Below, piece by piece: positions 14,242 through 22,130 of a DNA stretch of 34,487 nt (within the stretch, counting starts at the first letter, position 1; each line of letters starts with the position of its first letter). The DNA lies in contig CAZBJJ010000020.1 of NCBI GenBank assembly GCA_964492245.1, positions 1 through 34,487 on the forward strand. The letters run 5' to 3'. The notes below the pieces were generated by a model, which was given only the letters and a program-made list of their open reading frames with translations, was not told the DNA's origin and made no database searches. The translations under genes were made by a program, and so were the position numbers. This DNA comes from CAZBJJ01 sp964492245 (GTDB lineage: Bacteria; Spirochaetota; Spirochaetia; Treponematales; Breznakiellaceae).

Positions 14242-14775
14242 ATGTCCCCCGATTATCTAAAAGACATTGTACAAAGGCTAAAGACCGACTACAAGTTGGA
14301 AGACTTGCAGAATTACCGCTCTTTTTTTAAAAAACACGTGCCTTTTTTTACCCGCCAGTGGGTCTGCGCAGCACTTTTAATTGAATTGGATAAACAAAAC
14401 CCGAACCGCAATGCGCGTGGCATACCCGCAAGCCCTAAAAGGCAGAGGGGCGGCCTAGCCAAAAAAGAGAGTCTGTCCCGGAGGGGCCAGAGCGAACGCA
14501 CTATTTTAAGCGAAGAAGAAGGGGTGGGCATTTTTTTCTCTGCGGGAAGAAAACGGAAGGTCTTTGCTCGAGATATAGCGGGCTTTATTGCAAAAGAGAC
14601 CACCGTGCCCCGCGAGGACGTGGGCGACATCCGTGTATTGGATCATTATTCGTTTATTCAAGTGCGAAAAAACATGGCCGAGGCCTTTATCGATCAATTG
14701 GACGGAAAAAAATTCCGTGGCAGAGCTCTTACGGTTAGCTATGCCCGAACCAAGGCAGATGGCTCGGACGACTAG
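14242..14775 (+). CDS. Stand-alone DbpA-type RNA-binding domain protein
   Basis: A 177-residue protein. The C-terminal part (about 95-172) matches the RNA-binding domain found at the end of DbpA-like DEAD-box helicases: GIFFSAGRKRKVFARDIAGFIA, then VGDIRVLDHYSFIQV and KKFRGRALTVSYAR. In helicases this RRM-like domain recognises hairpin 92 of 23S rRNA. Here there is no helicase; instead there is a short helical N-terminus and a basic Arg/Lys-rich linker (about 55-85). It may act as an RNA chaperone or a ribosome-assembly factor, or partner a helicase encoded elsewhere. A strong AAGGAG lies before the ATG. Confidence 0.8.
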   Translation: MSPDYLKDIVQRLKTDYKLEDLQNYRSFFKKHVPFFTRQWVCAALLIELDKQNPNRNARGIPASPKRQRGGLAKKESLSRRGQSERTILSEEEGVGIFFSAGRKRKVFARDIAGFIAKETTVPREDVGDIRVLDHYSFIQVRKNMAEAFIDQLDGKKFRGRALTVSYARTKADGSDD

Positions 14776-14785
14776 GTCTTGCCCA

Positions 14786-15694
14786 TCAAAAAAAACATCC
14801 CGAAAGTACATAGTAGACATAAATATTTAAGGTAATGCCAATGCCCGCCAGGGCCATGCCCATAAATTGAAATTGGCTCGCCCGTTGGTTAAGCTTTTCA
14901 TATTGTAAAAGGGCAGCCTGCGAGGGCAGGGCTTGAGTATTCGTTTCTATATTTTCTTCTGCATTTAAGCGCAGTCGATGGGCCTTCCTAGAAAAGGTGG
15001 TATATAAAAAACTGGTTAAAATACCCGGAGGCAAGATGGGATGAAGGGGCGTTATTGCAAAACTCATGGCTAGGCGCATACTTTTAACTAGGCTGGGATG
15101 GCCTGAATAACGTAACACCATATATAAAAGGACAAAGGTACCCAGGCCAATGGCAAAGGGAGTTATCTTGTTCATATAGGGGTGCACCCGATGCCCCGCA
15201 GTAGCTGCGCGAGCAAACATAAGCGACTGCGAACCCCGATAAAACAATACAATGGGTTTGCGGGTATCCTGCGAACAGAAGACAAGGCGGTTGTTTTGAT
15301 ACTGCACTGGTCCTCCGGCAAATACCTTCATTACATCGCTCATTTCCAGTGCTTCTTTTAAACTTATTTTTTCTAAATGCAAAAGACCTTCGCCCTCGGG
15401 CAAAAGAAACATGTCCAATTTATTGGAATCGACATAGACACTTAGCCCCTCGTTTCGCAGACAGAGCACCTTGTTTTCGTCTATGCCATCTAAAACACCT
15501 ATAAATCTATAATCGTTTTCACATTCGCTTTCGCTCAGGTGTTCATAGCCAAGGGACTGGCTTTGCCAGAGGTGTAAAATGCGCCGTCGAAAGGAGCCCC
15601 AGTAAAAATGAGTTATAAGAATGCCCGAAAAGGGAAAAAACAGATAAAAGACAAAGACAATAGAAAAAATGCCCCACAAATCTATTGGCCGCAT
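14786..15694 (-). CDS. Conserved multi-span membrane protein, function unknown
   Basis: A 302-residue protein with one N-terminal span (about 8-30), a polar middle part of some 140 residues rich in beta strands, two closely spaced spans (about 177-225, with an LHPILPPG turn), and one C-terminal span (about 278-298). I do not recognise a family. Its ATG at 15694 is preceded by AGGAG (15704-15708) at nine bases, and those bases are also the leader of the divergent MBL gene. Its 3' end is 10 bases from the convergent RNA-binding gene. Confidence 0.6.
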   Translation of the reverse strand: MRPIDLWGIFSIVFVFYLFFPFSGILITHFYWGSFRRRILHLWQSQSLGYEHLSESECENDYRFIGVLDGIDENKVLCLRNEGLSVYVDSNKLDMFLLPEGEGLLHLEKISLKEALEMSDVMKVFAGGPVQYQNNRLVFCSQDTRKPIVLFYRGSQSLMFARAATAGHRVHPYMNKITPFAIGLGTFVLLYMVLRYSGHPSLVKSMRLAMSFAITPLHPILPPGILTSFLYTTFSRKAHRLRLNAEENIETNTQALPSQAALLQYEKLNQRASQFQFMGMALAGIGITLNIYVYYVLSGCFF

Positions 15695-15711
15695 GCTATA
15701 ATACTCCTATG
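15692..15711. promoter_or_regulatory. Compact shared divergent start: TGC-TATAAT plus opposing AGGAG
   Basis: On the + strand TGC-TATAAT (-10 box 15697-15702) stands six bases before the MBL ATG (15709), a perfect extended -10. On the minus strand the six-base spacer reads AGGAGT and is the ribosome binding site of the membrane-protein gene starting at 15694. The -10 core ATAATA is near-symmetric and reads TATTAT on the other strand. The two ATGs are only 14 bases apart. Confidence 0.65.
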
Positions 15712-16371
15712 ATTGAATTATTAATTGTAGGCCCTTTACAGACAAATTGCTATATTCTGCCCCTTCCTGCCGAAGGTCAGCGGAAAAAAAGCTGTATACT
15801 TGTAGATCCGGGGGGAGACTCTCAAATAATTATAGCACATTTACAGAAGCTTGGGTTTTTGCCATCAATTATCGTGCTTACTCATGGGCATTTCGACCAT
15901 CTGCTGGCCCTGGACCAGCTGGTAGAATATGTGCAAGAGCAGGGGGGACAGCCTGATATTGCCATTCATTCGGCCGAGTCGAACAGGCTGGGACCGAATG
16001 CGGATAGGGTACACCGTGAAGATTTTTTGCGCATTGGAGCCCTCGAGTTTATGAACTCGCATTGGCGCAGCCTTCCAGCGGCAACACGGCTCTTGATGGA
16101 CGGCGATGCAATAGGGCCCTTTAAGGTGCTCCATGTACCCGGCCACAGCCCCGGCTCTATTGCACTGTGGAATGAAAGAAAGAAGATACTCATTAGTGGA
16201 GACTGTCTTTTTCGCAGTGGGGTAGGCCGTACCGACCTGCCGGGGGGCGATGCCGCCTCTTTGCGCAGTAGCTTGCAGCGACTTTTACGCCTTCCTGCAA
16301 AGACAAGGGTCTACCCTGGGCACGGCAGCGCCACAAGCATTGCCGACGAACAGGCTTGGCTGGATTTTTAA
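15709..16371 (+). CDS. MBL-fold metallohydrolase, glyoxalase II-like
   Basis: A 220-residue protein with the metallo-beta-lactamase signature THGHFDH, then HVPGHSPGS, ISGDCLF and PGHGSATSI, which supply the full set of His/Asp metal ligands. Length and order match small hydroxyacylglutathione-hydrolase-like (YcbL/GloB2) proteins; the glutathione-binding C-terminal part of true glyoxalase II is absent, so the substrate may be another thioester or sulfur compound. The ATG at 15709 follows a perfect extended -10 by six bases and has no Shine-Dalgarno sequence, so the mRNA is probably leaderless. Confidence 0.88.
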   Translation: MIELLIVGPLQTNCYILPLPAEGQRKKSCILVDPGGDSQIIIAHLQKLGFLPSIIVLTHGHFDHLLALDQLVEYVQEQGGQPDIAIHSAESNRLGPNADRVHREDFLRIGALEFMNSHWRSLPAATRLLMDGDAIGPFKVLHVPGHSPGSIALWNERKKILISGDCLFRSGVGRTDLPGGDAASLRSSLQRLLRLPAKTRVYPGHGSATSIADEQAWLDF

Positions 16372-16378
16372 GCTGCCA

Positions 16379-16429
16379 TTCTAGCTCAGCTGGCCTTCTA
16401 GCTCAGCTGTCCGTCAGCTCAGCTGCCCC
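16379..16429. repeat. Three 17-bp tandem copies overlapping the end of the Na/Pi transporter gene
   Basis: Copies at 16379-16395, 16396-16412 and 16413-16429 share the core AGCTCAGCTG. Read on the minus strand, the copy nearest the gene encodes its last residues (QLS) and stop TGA, and the next two are near-copies with TAG in the same place. The array fills the 42-base gap between convergent genes. Each unit contains the palindrome CAGCTG, so hairpins can form on both strands. Confidence 0.75.
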
Positions 16430-18072
16430 AGGGCCTCGGTAATAGAATAGCAGTAATCGCCCAGCTTTTCGATGCGCCGCACAAGGTCTATAAACAAAAG
16501 CTCGGTTTTAACATCGGCGCCGGCTTCCAGCCGCTTGCGGGCAGTTTTGCGGAGTCTGTCGCGGTATTTATCAATTTGATTTTCCAAATCGGTGGCATAT
16601 TGCATCTGCTCGCTGGCCATATGGTAGCCAAGATTTTTATTTACCACTTTTAAAAATTCGCGCACCAGCTCCACATAGGGGGTCAGTTCATCAATTTCCT
16701 TCTGGTTAAAAAAGAGCTCCTTGGTAACACTGCGCTCTAAAATAAGGCTCAGCGAAAAACAGTCGTCGGTCATAAGCTCTAAGTCGCTTACAATGCGCAG
16801 AAGGCGTTTAATATTTGCCTCGGTCTTCCAGCTAAGTTTTTGCCGCGAACATTCCAAGAGAAATTCGGTGAGCTCTTCGCGCATATTGTCGGCGTAGTCC
16901 TCTTTTTGGCGCAGCTCCTCAACTAAAATATCAATTTTATCCTTGTTTTTTACATCGAGGTGGGAGCAGAAAATATCGAACATATTCTCTACAATGCCCG
17001 CCATGTCGCGAATCTCCTTTTCGGCGCGCAGTACGTTGAGCTCGGGCGAGTCCTGTATAGAAGCAGCCGCGTACACCAGCTTGTAGACGCGGGGCAGGCC
17101 GATATCGTCTTTTATTAAATAGCTAACCAGGCGGGCCAGCGGATTTATAAAGGGAAGGAAGAGAATGGTGTTAAATAGGTTAAAAAGCGTGTGGAACATT
17201 GCCAGGTGGTTGGTAATATTGCGCCCTACCGGATTTCCCGGGCTCACCCAATTGACAAAGTGCACAAAGGGCGAAAATAGAATGATGGCAATAAAGCAGC
17301 CAAAAACATTAAAAAGTACGTGGGTCAGCGCAGAGCGCCTGGCATTTGCCCGGGCCCCAAAGGAGGCAATAAGAGCATCGATTGTCTTACCCACGTTGGC
17401 GCCCAAAATCATTGCGGCAGCCATATTAAAATCGACCATGCCTTTATACGCCATGGTTAAAATGATGGCGGTAGAGGCACTGGAAGAGTGGACGATAAAG
17501 GTGATAGCAAAACCAATGCCCACACCCAGCAATACCGATATATAGCCCTTGTCGGCAAAGGCAATTAAAAAATCGAGCTGAGAACTCTGAATTTCCGGTA
17601 ACGAGTTTGTCAAAAAATCGAGGCCTAAAAACAAGAGCCCAAAGCCCATAATTGCCTCGCCCAAGGCCTTTCGCCCCAGGCGGGTAAACATAGTTAGAAT
17701 AAAGCCCAGGCCAATGGCCGGCAGGGCCAGGGAGGATATGCTCAGGCTAAAGCCAAGTAGCGAGACTATCCAGGCGGTAACCGTCGTTCCAATATTGGCC
17801 CCAAAAATTACGCCAATGGACTGCGGCAAGGTTAAAAGCCCCGCATTGACAAAGGAGACAACCATAACAGTGGTTGCCGCCGAAGACTGTACAATTGCGG
17901 TTACCGCAAGTCCGGTTAAAGTTGAGGCAATGCGATTGCCCGTCATAAAATTGAGGGCCTTCTGAAGCTTAACTCCCGCAGCCTTTTGAATACCATCGCT
18001 TAGAATCTTCATTCCGTAGAGGAATAGCCCCAAGCTGCCAATAATTTTAAAAACAAGGCTAAAAATCAACAT
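16414..18072 (-). CDS. Na/Pi cotransporter family protein with PhoU-like C-terminus
   Basis: A 552-residue protein. The N-terminal part is the NptA/YjbB-type transporter with two inverted repeats of the SLC34 pattern: QSSAATT with GANIGTTVTA, and HSSSAST with GANVGKTIDA. The C-terminal part (about residues 345-552) is a helical PhoU-like domain. The protein probably moves phosphate with sodium across the inner membrane; some bacterial relatives act as exporters. The ATG at 18072 is preferred over a TTG at 18102, because 18072 starts just before the first span. The 3' end lies in a tandem repeat. Confidence 0.92.
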   Translation of the reverse strand: MLIFSLVFKIIGSLGLFLYGMKILSDGIQKAAGVKLQKALNFMTGNRIASTLTGLAVTAIVQSSAATTVMVVSFVNAGLLTLPQSIGVIFGANIGTTVTAWIVSLLGFSLSISSLALPAIGLGFILTMFTRLGRKALGEAIMGFGLLFLGLDFLTNSLPEIQSSQLDFLIAFADKGYISVLLGVGIGFAITFIVHSSSASTAIILTMAYKGMVDFNMAAAMILGANVGKTIDALIASFGARANARRSALTHVLFNVFGCFIAIILFSPFVHFVNWVSPGNPVGRNITNHLAMFHTLFNLFNTILFLPFINPLARLVSYLIKDDIGLPRVYKLVYAAASIQDSPELNVLRAEKEIRDMAGIVENMFDIFCSHLDVKNKDKIDILVEELRQKEDYADNMREELTEFLLECSRQKLSWKTEANIKRLLRIVSDLELMTDDCFSLSLILERSVTKELFFNQKEIDELTPYVELVREFLKVVNKNLGYHMASEQMQYATDLENQIDKYRDRLRKTARKRLEAGADVKTELLFIDLVRRIEKLGDYCYSITEALGQLS

Positions 18073-18082
18073 GTTTATGCAC

Positions 18083-18111
18083 ACTCTAGCATTTATGCAC
18101 AATGTTGTTAA
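18083..18111 (-). promoter_or_regulatory. Candidate extended -10 promoter of the Na/Pi transporter gene
   Basis: Minus-strand TTAACA (18106-18111), a 17-base spacer ending in TGC, then TAGAGT (18083-18088). The ATG is ten bases further on, leaving a leader of only about three or four bases. GTGCATAAA occurs twice here, at the spacer and just before the ATG. Confidence 0.5.
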
Positions 18112-18165
18112 TCTAAGAGGGCTTGATTCCCCGGGGTATTTGACCTATTTTTAGATTTGAACAGT

Positions 18166-18708
18166 ATGAAAGTTAAAGCACAGAAATTATTGGTGGTTTC
18201 CGACAGCCATGGCGACTGGCCCTCGCTGGCAAGGGTTCTTGCCTGGGCCAAAAAGCAAGATATTCGACAGATAGCTTTTTTAGGCGATGGCATTGCCGAC
18301 CTCTCGTACGCCATGGATAGGGCAACATATTATCCTGCTATAACCGCCGTTCGCGGCAATAACGACTGGGGGGCCCGGGAGCCCGATATTGCCACTTTGG
18401 AATTTGCGGAAAAAAAGTTTCTTTTGGTCCATGGGCATCGCCACAATGTGTCGTCTTCGTATTCGGGTCTTTTATACATAGCCCAGGAAATGGGGGCAGA
18501 TGCCATCTTGCATGGGCATACCCACCGCATGTATTTCGAAGATATTAAAGGCAGGCTCATCCTCTGCCCCGGGAGCAGTTCGCGCCCCCGCGGCTCTGGC
18601 CCAGCTGGCTTTGCCACAATAGACTGCCAGCCAGACAGGTGGTTTAGCCCGCATTTTTGGAGTCTAGAAGCGGGGTCTATTCGCGAACATTTTTTAGGTA
18701 CTTATTGA
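18166..18708 (+). CDS. YfcE/MJ0936-type metallophosphoesterase
   Basis: A 180-residue calcineurin-like phosphoesterase. Motifs appear in order: SDSHGD, LGDG, RGNND, LVHGHRH and HGHTH, covering both metal sites. Proteins of this size and motif order (YfcE/MJ0936) hydrolyse phosphodiesters in vitro; the natural substrate is not known. The ATG at 18166 is chosen over a TTG at 18157. The 3' end overlaps the convergent nfnB gene by 32 bases, so the two transcripts are antisense to each other at their ends. Confidence 0.87.
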   Translation: MKVKAQKLLVVSDSHGDWPSLARVLAWAKKQDIRQIAFLGDGIADLSYAMDRATYYPAITAVRGNNDWGAREPDIATLEFAEKKFLLVHGHRHNVSSSYSGLLYIAQEMGADAILHGHTHRMYFEDIKGRLILCPGSSSRPRGSGPAGFATIDCQPDRWFSPHFWSLEAGSIREHFLGTY

Positions 18709-20164
18709 TAGCCACCGCAGCTCGGCGCCCCTCGCCCATGGCTAAAATAACGGTGGCTGCCCCAAGTACAATGTCGCCCCCGGCGTAAACAGCATCTATA
18801 GAGGTCTTTTGCTCCTCGCTTACAATAATTCTGCCCTTTTTATCTACAGCTAGGCCCTCGGTTGTGCGCACCAGCAGGGGGTTCGATTCGTTGCCAAGGG
18901 CAACAATTACCGTGTCGCAGCTAAATTCATACTGTGAATCTGCTATGGGCACTGGTGCTCGCCGCCCACTGGCATCGCTTTGGCCAAGTTCATATTTTTG
19001 CAGGACAAGGCCTCGCACCCGCCCCCTCTCGTCGGCTAAAATTTTTTCGGGATTGCGCAAGAATTCGAAGACAATGCCCTCTTCGTGGGCGTGTTCCACT
19101 TCTTCGTGGCGGGCGGGCATTTCTTCCCGGGTGCGCCGGTAAATGACATGGACCTTTTTGGCCCCGAGCCGGAGCGCCATGCGGGCGGCATCCATTGCCA
19201 CATTGCCCCCGCCTATAACGCATACAATGGAAGAATCGTAGATGGGCGTTGCCGAATGTTTGCGGTCCCAGGCCCTCATTAAATTTGCGCGAGTGAGGTA
19301 TTCGTTTGCACTAAAAACACCGACGAGGTTTTCGCCCTCGATGCCCATAAACTTGGGAAGGCCGGCGCCAACGCCAATAAAGGCGGCATCAAAACCATCC
19401 TCTTCTAAGAGCTCTTTGAGCGTCCGGGTGCGACCCACTAAAAAATTGTATTCAAAGCGGACACCCATGGCGCTTAAGCTATCTACTTCCTTTTGCACAA
19501 TTGCCTTTGGCAGGCGAAATTCTGGAATGCCATAGACCATAACGCCGCCGGCCCGGTGAAAGGCCTCGAAAACGGTTACCTCGTGGCCCTCGCGGGCCAC
19601 ATCGGCGGCAAGGGTGAGGCCCGCTGGCCCCGAACCGACAACAGCGACCCGTTTTCCCGTGGGCGGCTTTACTCTTGGTGTCTGGATATGGCTATTTTCC
19701 CGCTCCCAGTCTGCAACCCAGCGCTCCAGCCGTCCAATTGCCACCGCCTTGTTCACATCCTTTAGGCTTTTGCCCACCGTACAGGCCACTTGGCACTGTT
19801 TTTCCTGGGGGCAGACCCGCCCACAGACAGCGGGCAAAAGGTTGGTCTCTTTAATGGCATCAATTGCATGTTTATAATTTCCCCGGCTAATCTCTTTTAT
19901 AAAGCGGGGAATGGGCACCGCCACGGGGCAGCCCTGTACACAGGGCTCATTTTTACAGTGCAGGCAACGCTCTGCCTCAATTCGGGCCTGGGCCTCGCTA
20001 TAGCCAATGGCCACTTCCTCCTGGCATTGGCCCCGCTTTACCGGATCGAGAAGGGGCATCTCCTGCAGGGGAATTTTTAATCGCTCGCTGGTCTTTAGCG
20101 GAGCCTCATTCATCTTTTGTTGAATTTCTCGCCAAAGCTCTTCGGCCCCAGATTTTACGCCCAT
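18677..20164 (-). CDS. nfnB: NfnB-type NADPH-linked subunit (GltD/SudA-like flavoprotein)
   Basis: A 495-residue flavoprotein. The N-terminal part carries Cys-rich Fe-S binding segments (CLHCKNEPCVQGCPV, then VCGRVCPQEKQCQVAC). The FAD site is GSGPAGLTLA, and the NADP site is GGGNVAMDAAR. This architecture is shared by the glutamate synthase small subunit (GltD), but the partner gene upstream is nfnA-like, not a glutamate synthase large subunit. So the best call is the large subunit of NADH-dependent reduced ferredoxin:NADP oxidoreductase, which makes NADPH from ferredoxin and NADH by electron bifurcation. Its ATG at 20164 shares one base with the nfnA stop (TGATG). Confidence 0.85.
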   Translation of the reverse strand: MGVKSGAEELWREIQQKMNEAPLKTSERLKIPLQEMPLLDPVKRGQCQEEVAIGYSEAQARIEAERCLHCKNEPCVQGCPVAVPIPRFIKEISRGNYKHAIDAIKETNLLPAVCGRVCPQEKQCQVACTVGKSLKDVNKAVAIGRLERWVADWERENSHIQTPRVKPPTGKRVAVVGSGPAGLTLAADVAREGHEVTVFEAFHRAGGVMVYGIPEFRLPKAIVQKEVDSLSAMGVRFEYNFLVGRTRTLKELLEEDGFDAAFIGVGAGLPKFMGIEGENLVGVFSANEYLTRANLMRAWDRKHSATPIYDSSIVCVIGGGNVAMDAARMALRLGAKKVHVIYRRTREEMPARHEEVEHAHEEGIVFEFLRNPEKILADERGRVRGLVLQKYELGQSDASGRRAPVPIADSQYEFSCDTVIVALGNESNPLLVRTTEGLAVDKKGRIIVSEEQKTSIDAVYAGGDIVLGAATVILAMGEGRRAAVAINKYLKNVRE

Positions 20165-21027
20165 CACCTTGCCCCTGTTTTTTTATGGGGTTCTATGCCC
20201 AGACCTATATGGCAGTGATGGTGGTCCTCGTCCTCTTTGTTTTTATAGGCGCCAAGCCGGTTAATCATGTTTTCAAAATCTACCTGATGCCCGTCAAACT
20301 CCGGCCCATCTACGCAGACAAACTTAGTTTCCCCCGCAACGGTAACCCGGCAGCCACCGCACATGCCCGTGCCATCTATCATAATCGTGTTCAGCGAAAC
20401 TATCGTAGGAACCTGGAAGGGGCGGGTGGTTTCCACACAGAATTTCATCATTATAGGCGGGCCAATGGCCACCACCATATCTGGCTTTTCTGCCTGCTGG
20501 CAGAGTTCTTTAAGCGGCTCGGTAACCAGGGCTTTGCGGCCATAGCTGCCATCGTCGGTGCAAATTATAAGATTGTCGGCAATTTTTTTCATTCTGTCTT
20601 CAAAAATTATAAGCTCTTTGTTGCGTGCTCCCAGAATTACCGACAGCTTGTTCCCCGCGGCCTTCATTGCCTGGGCAATGGGATACAGGGGTGCCACTCC
20701 AATACCACCCCCTACACAGACAACAGAGCCAAAGTTATCGATATTGGTCGGATTGCCCAAGGGCCCTAGGATATTTTCAATATTCTGCTCAACTTCCTTT
20801 GTGGCAAGATGATGGGTACTTGCCCCTACGGCCTGAAACACCAAGGTAATTGTGCCCGCCTCGGCATCGGCATCGGCAATAGTAAGAGGAATGCGCTCGC
20901 CAAAATCGCTATCAATTTGCACAATGACAAACTGGCCAGGCTTTCTGGCGCGGGCAATACGGGGCGATTGCACACAGAGTTCGTAGACATCGGTAGAAAG
21001 CTGCTTTTTCTTAAGAATTGTGTTCAT
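20164..21027 (-). CDS. nfnA: NfnA-type NADH-linked subunit (SudB/PyrK-like, 2Fe-2S)
   Basis: A 287-residue protein of the ferredoxin-NADP reductase superfamily. KPGQFVIVQID and GERIPLTIADAD form the FAD-binding barrel; VVCVGGGIGVAPLYP is the NAD-binding start. MCGGCRVTV and the later FVCVDGPEFDGHQVDF give the Cys residues of a [2Fe-2S] cluster. This is the sulfide dehydrogenase beta/dihydroorotate dehydrogenase electron-transfer family; with nfnB downstream it forms the NfnAB pair. The C-terminus is rich in His and Asp/Glu. The ATG at 21027 follows an AAGGG directly. Confidence 0.87.
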   Translation of the reverse strand: MNTILKKKQLSTDVYELCVQSPRIARARKPGQFVIVQIDSDFGERIPLTIADADAEAGTITLVFQAVGASTHHLATKEVEQNIENILGPLGNPTNIDNFGSVVCVGGGIGVAPLYPIAQAMKAAGNKLSVILGARNKELIIFEDRMKKIADNLIICTDDGSYGRKALVTEPLKELCQQAEKPDMVVAIGPPIMMKFCVETTRPFQVPTIVSLNTIMIDGTGMCGGCRVTVAGETKFVCVDGPEFDGHQVDFENMINRLGAYKNKEDEDHHHCHIGLGIEPHKKTGAR

Positions 21028-21045
21028 CCCTTAACCTCTGCGCAA

Positions 21046-21075
21046 GTGTAGCCAAGAAAAGGTAGAATGGGCAAT
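21046..21075 (-). promoter_or_regulatory. Candidate promoter of nfnAB
   Basis: On the minus strand TTGCCC is followed by about 18 bases and TACACT, with the leader ending in AGAGGTTAAGGG before the ATG. It lies in the short divergent gap shared with the PfkB-type kinase. Confidence 0.4.
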
Positions 21076-21085
21076 ACTATATGAT

Positions 21086-22012
21086 ATGGATAAACCAATT
21101 TTAGTCTTGGGCTTGAGCCCAGGATTTCAACGAACTATAAGTCTTAGCTCCTTCGAAACAGGAAGAATTAACCGGGCCCATACCTACCGCGAAGATGTCT
21201 CGGGCAAGCCCGTGAATGTGGCCAGAGTAATTAATCAGCTGAAACAGGGGGCTGCACAGCTCATTCTGCCCTTGGGGGCCGAGAACCAAGAGGCCTTTAC
21301 CGCCGAGCTGGATAAGGATCAAATTGCCCATATCGCCATATCGGTACCGGGCTACAGCCGCTGGTGCTATACCATTTTAGACGAAAGGGGCCTGGAAGGG
21401 GCCTTTCCCCGCATGACCGAGCTAATAGTTGAGGAGCCGGAATTGCCTGCCGAGGCTCTCGACGAAGCCGGCCAGAAAATTTTGAAAAGCTTGGAAGGCC
21501 AGCTGCCCGCTTCTTCTGGCCTTATAATAACGGGGAGCAGGCCCGCCGGCTGGCAGAGTAATTTGTATGCCCAGTGTATTAGCCTGGCCAAGGCAGCCGG
21601 AAAGCCCTGCCTCGCCGACTTCAGGGGCCCCGAACTATTGCTAGCCATAAAAACCGCCGTGCCGGAAATAATTAAAATAAACGAGGATGAGTTTGTGAAG
21701 ACCTTTGGCCCCATAAGCGAAAGAAGCGAACCGGTCCTTTTTAAGACCATCGTGCGCCAGAGCCAGCTTTTAAATAATACCATTATTATAACTCGGGGCA
21801 GTCGGCCAACTCTGGCAGCCGTAAATGGTATGCCCTTTCGCCTAGAAAACCGGCCCCTTGTGCCGGTAAACGAAATTGGCTGTGGCGATGCCTTTTCGGC
21901 AGGCCTTATGTACGCCTGGGTGCGGGGAGAAAGCTTTATCAACTGCCTGGAGCTGGCCGGGGACTGTGCCGCAAAAAGTTTGGGCATTCTGCGACCCGGT
22001 AGCATTGAATAG
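21086..22012 (+). CDS. PfkB-family sugar kinase, LacC/FruK-like
   Basis: A 308-residue PfkB-type kinase. The N-terminal LSPGFQRTI and GKPVNVARVI match the sugar-phosphate binding region of tagatose-6-phosphate and 1-phosphofructokinases, and the C-terminal GCGDAFSAGL is the GAGD anion-hole signature with the catalytic Asp intact. The product is most likely a fructose- or tagatose-bisphosphate entering glycolysis. There is no PTS gene beside it, so the substrate cannot be fixed. The ATG at 21086 lacks a Shine-Dalgarno sequence; a TACTAT box lies five bases upstream. Confidence 0.82.
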   Translation: MDKPILVLGLSPGFQRTISLSSFETGRINRAHTYREDVSGKPVNVARVINQLKQGAAQLILPLGAENQEAFTAELDKDQIAHIAISVPGYSRWCYTILDERGLEGAFPRMTELIVEEPELPAEALDEAGQKILKSLEGQLPASSGLIITGSRPAGWQSNLYAQCISLAKAAGKPCLADFRGPELLLAIKTAVPEIIKINEDEFVKTFGPISERSEPVLFKTIVRQSQLLNNTIIITRGSRPTLAAVNGMPFRLENRPLVPVNEIGCGDAFSAGLMYAWVRGESFINCLELAGDCAAKSLGILRPGSIE

Positions 22013-22056
22013 GCCGAGCTTTTTCTTAGGTGAAATCTTCGAAGAACCAGGTTTTC

Positions 22057-22085
22057 TTGCAATATAGTAACTATCTGTATATATT
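22057..22085 (+). promoter_or_regulatory. Promoter of the thioredoxin-like lipoprotein gene
   Basis: TTGCAA (22057-22062), exactly 17 bases, TATATT (22080-22085). The spacer contains the near-palindrome ATAGTAACTAT. Confidence 0.6.
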
Positions 22086-22111
22086 GATTGTTGTATGTTT
22101 AATCAATATAT
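22079..22111. promoter_or_regulatory. Operator-like 11-bp inverted repeat over the -10 box
   Basis: ATATATTGATT (22079-22089) and AATCAATATAT (22101-22111) are perfect inverted arms around 11 bases. The left arm covers the -10 box and the right arm lies about ten bases after the predicted start. A dimeric repressor bound here would block transcription of the lipoprotein gene. No regulator gene is adjacent. Confidence 0.55.
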
Positions 22112-22130
22112 GACTAAAGGAGTCTGAAAT

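Noticed and set aside
18677..20164. Glutamate synthase small subunit (gltD)
   Set aside because: No gltB neighbour; the coupled upstream gene is a SudB/NfnA-type subunit, so NfnB fits better.
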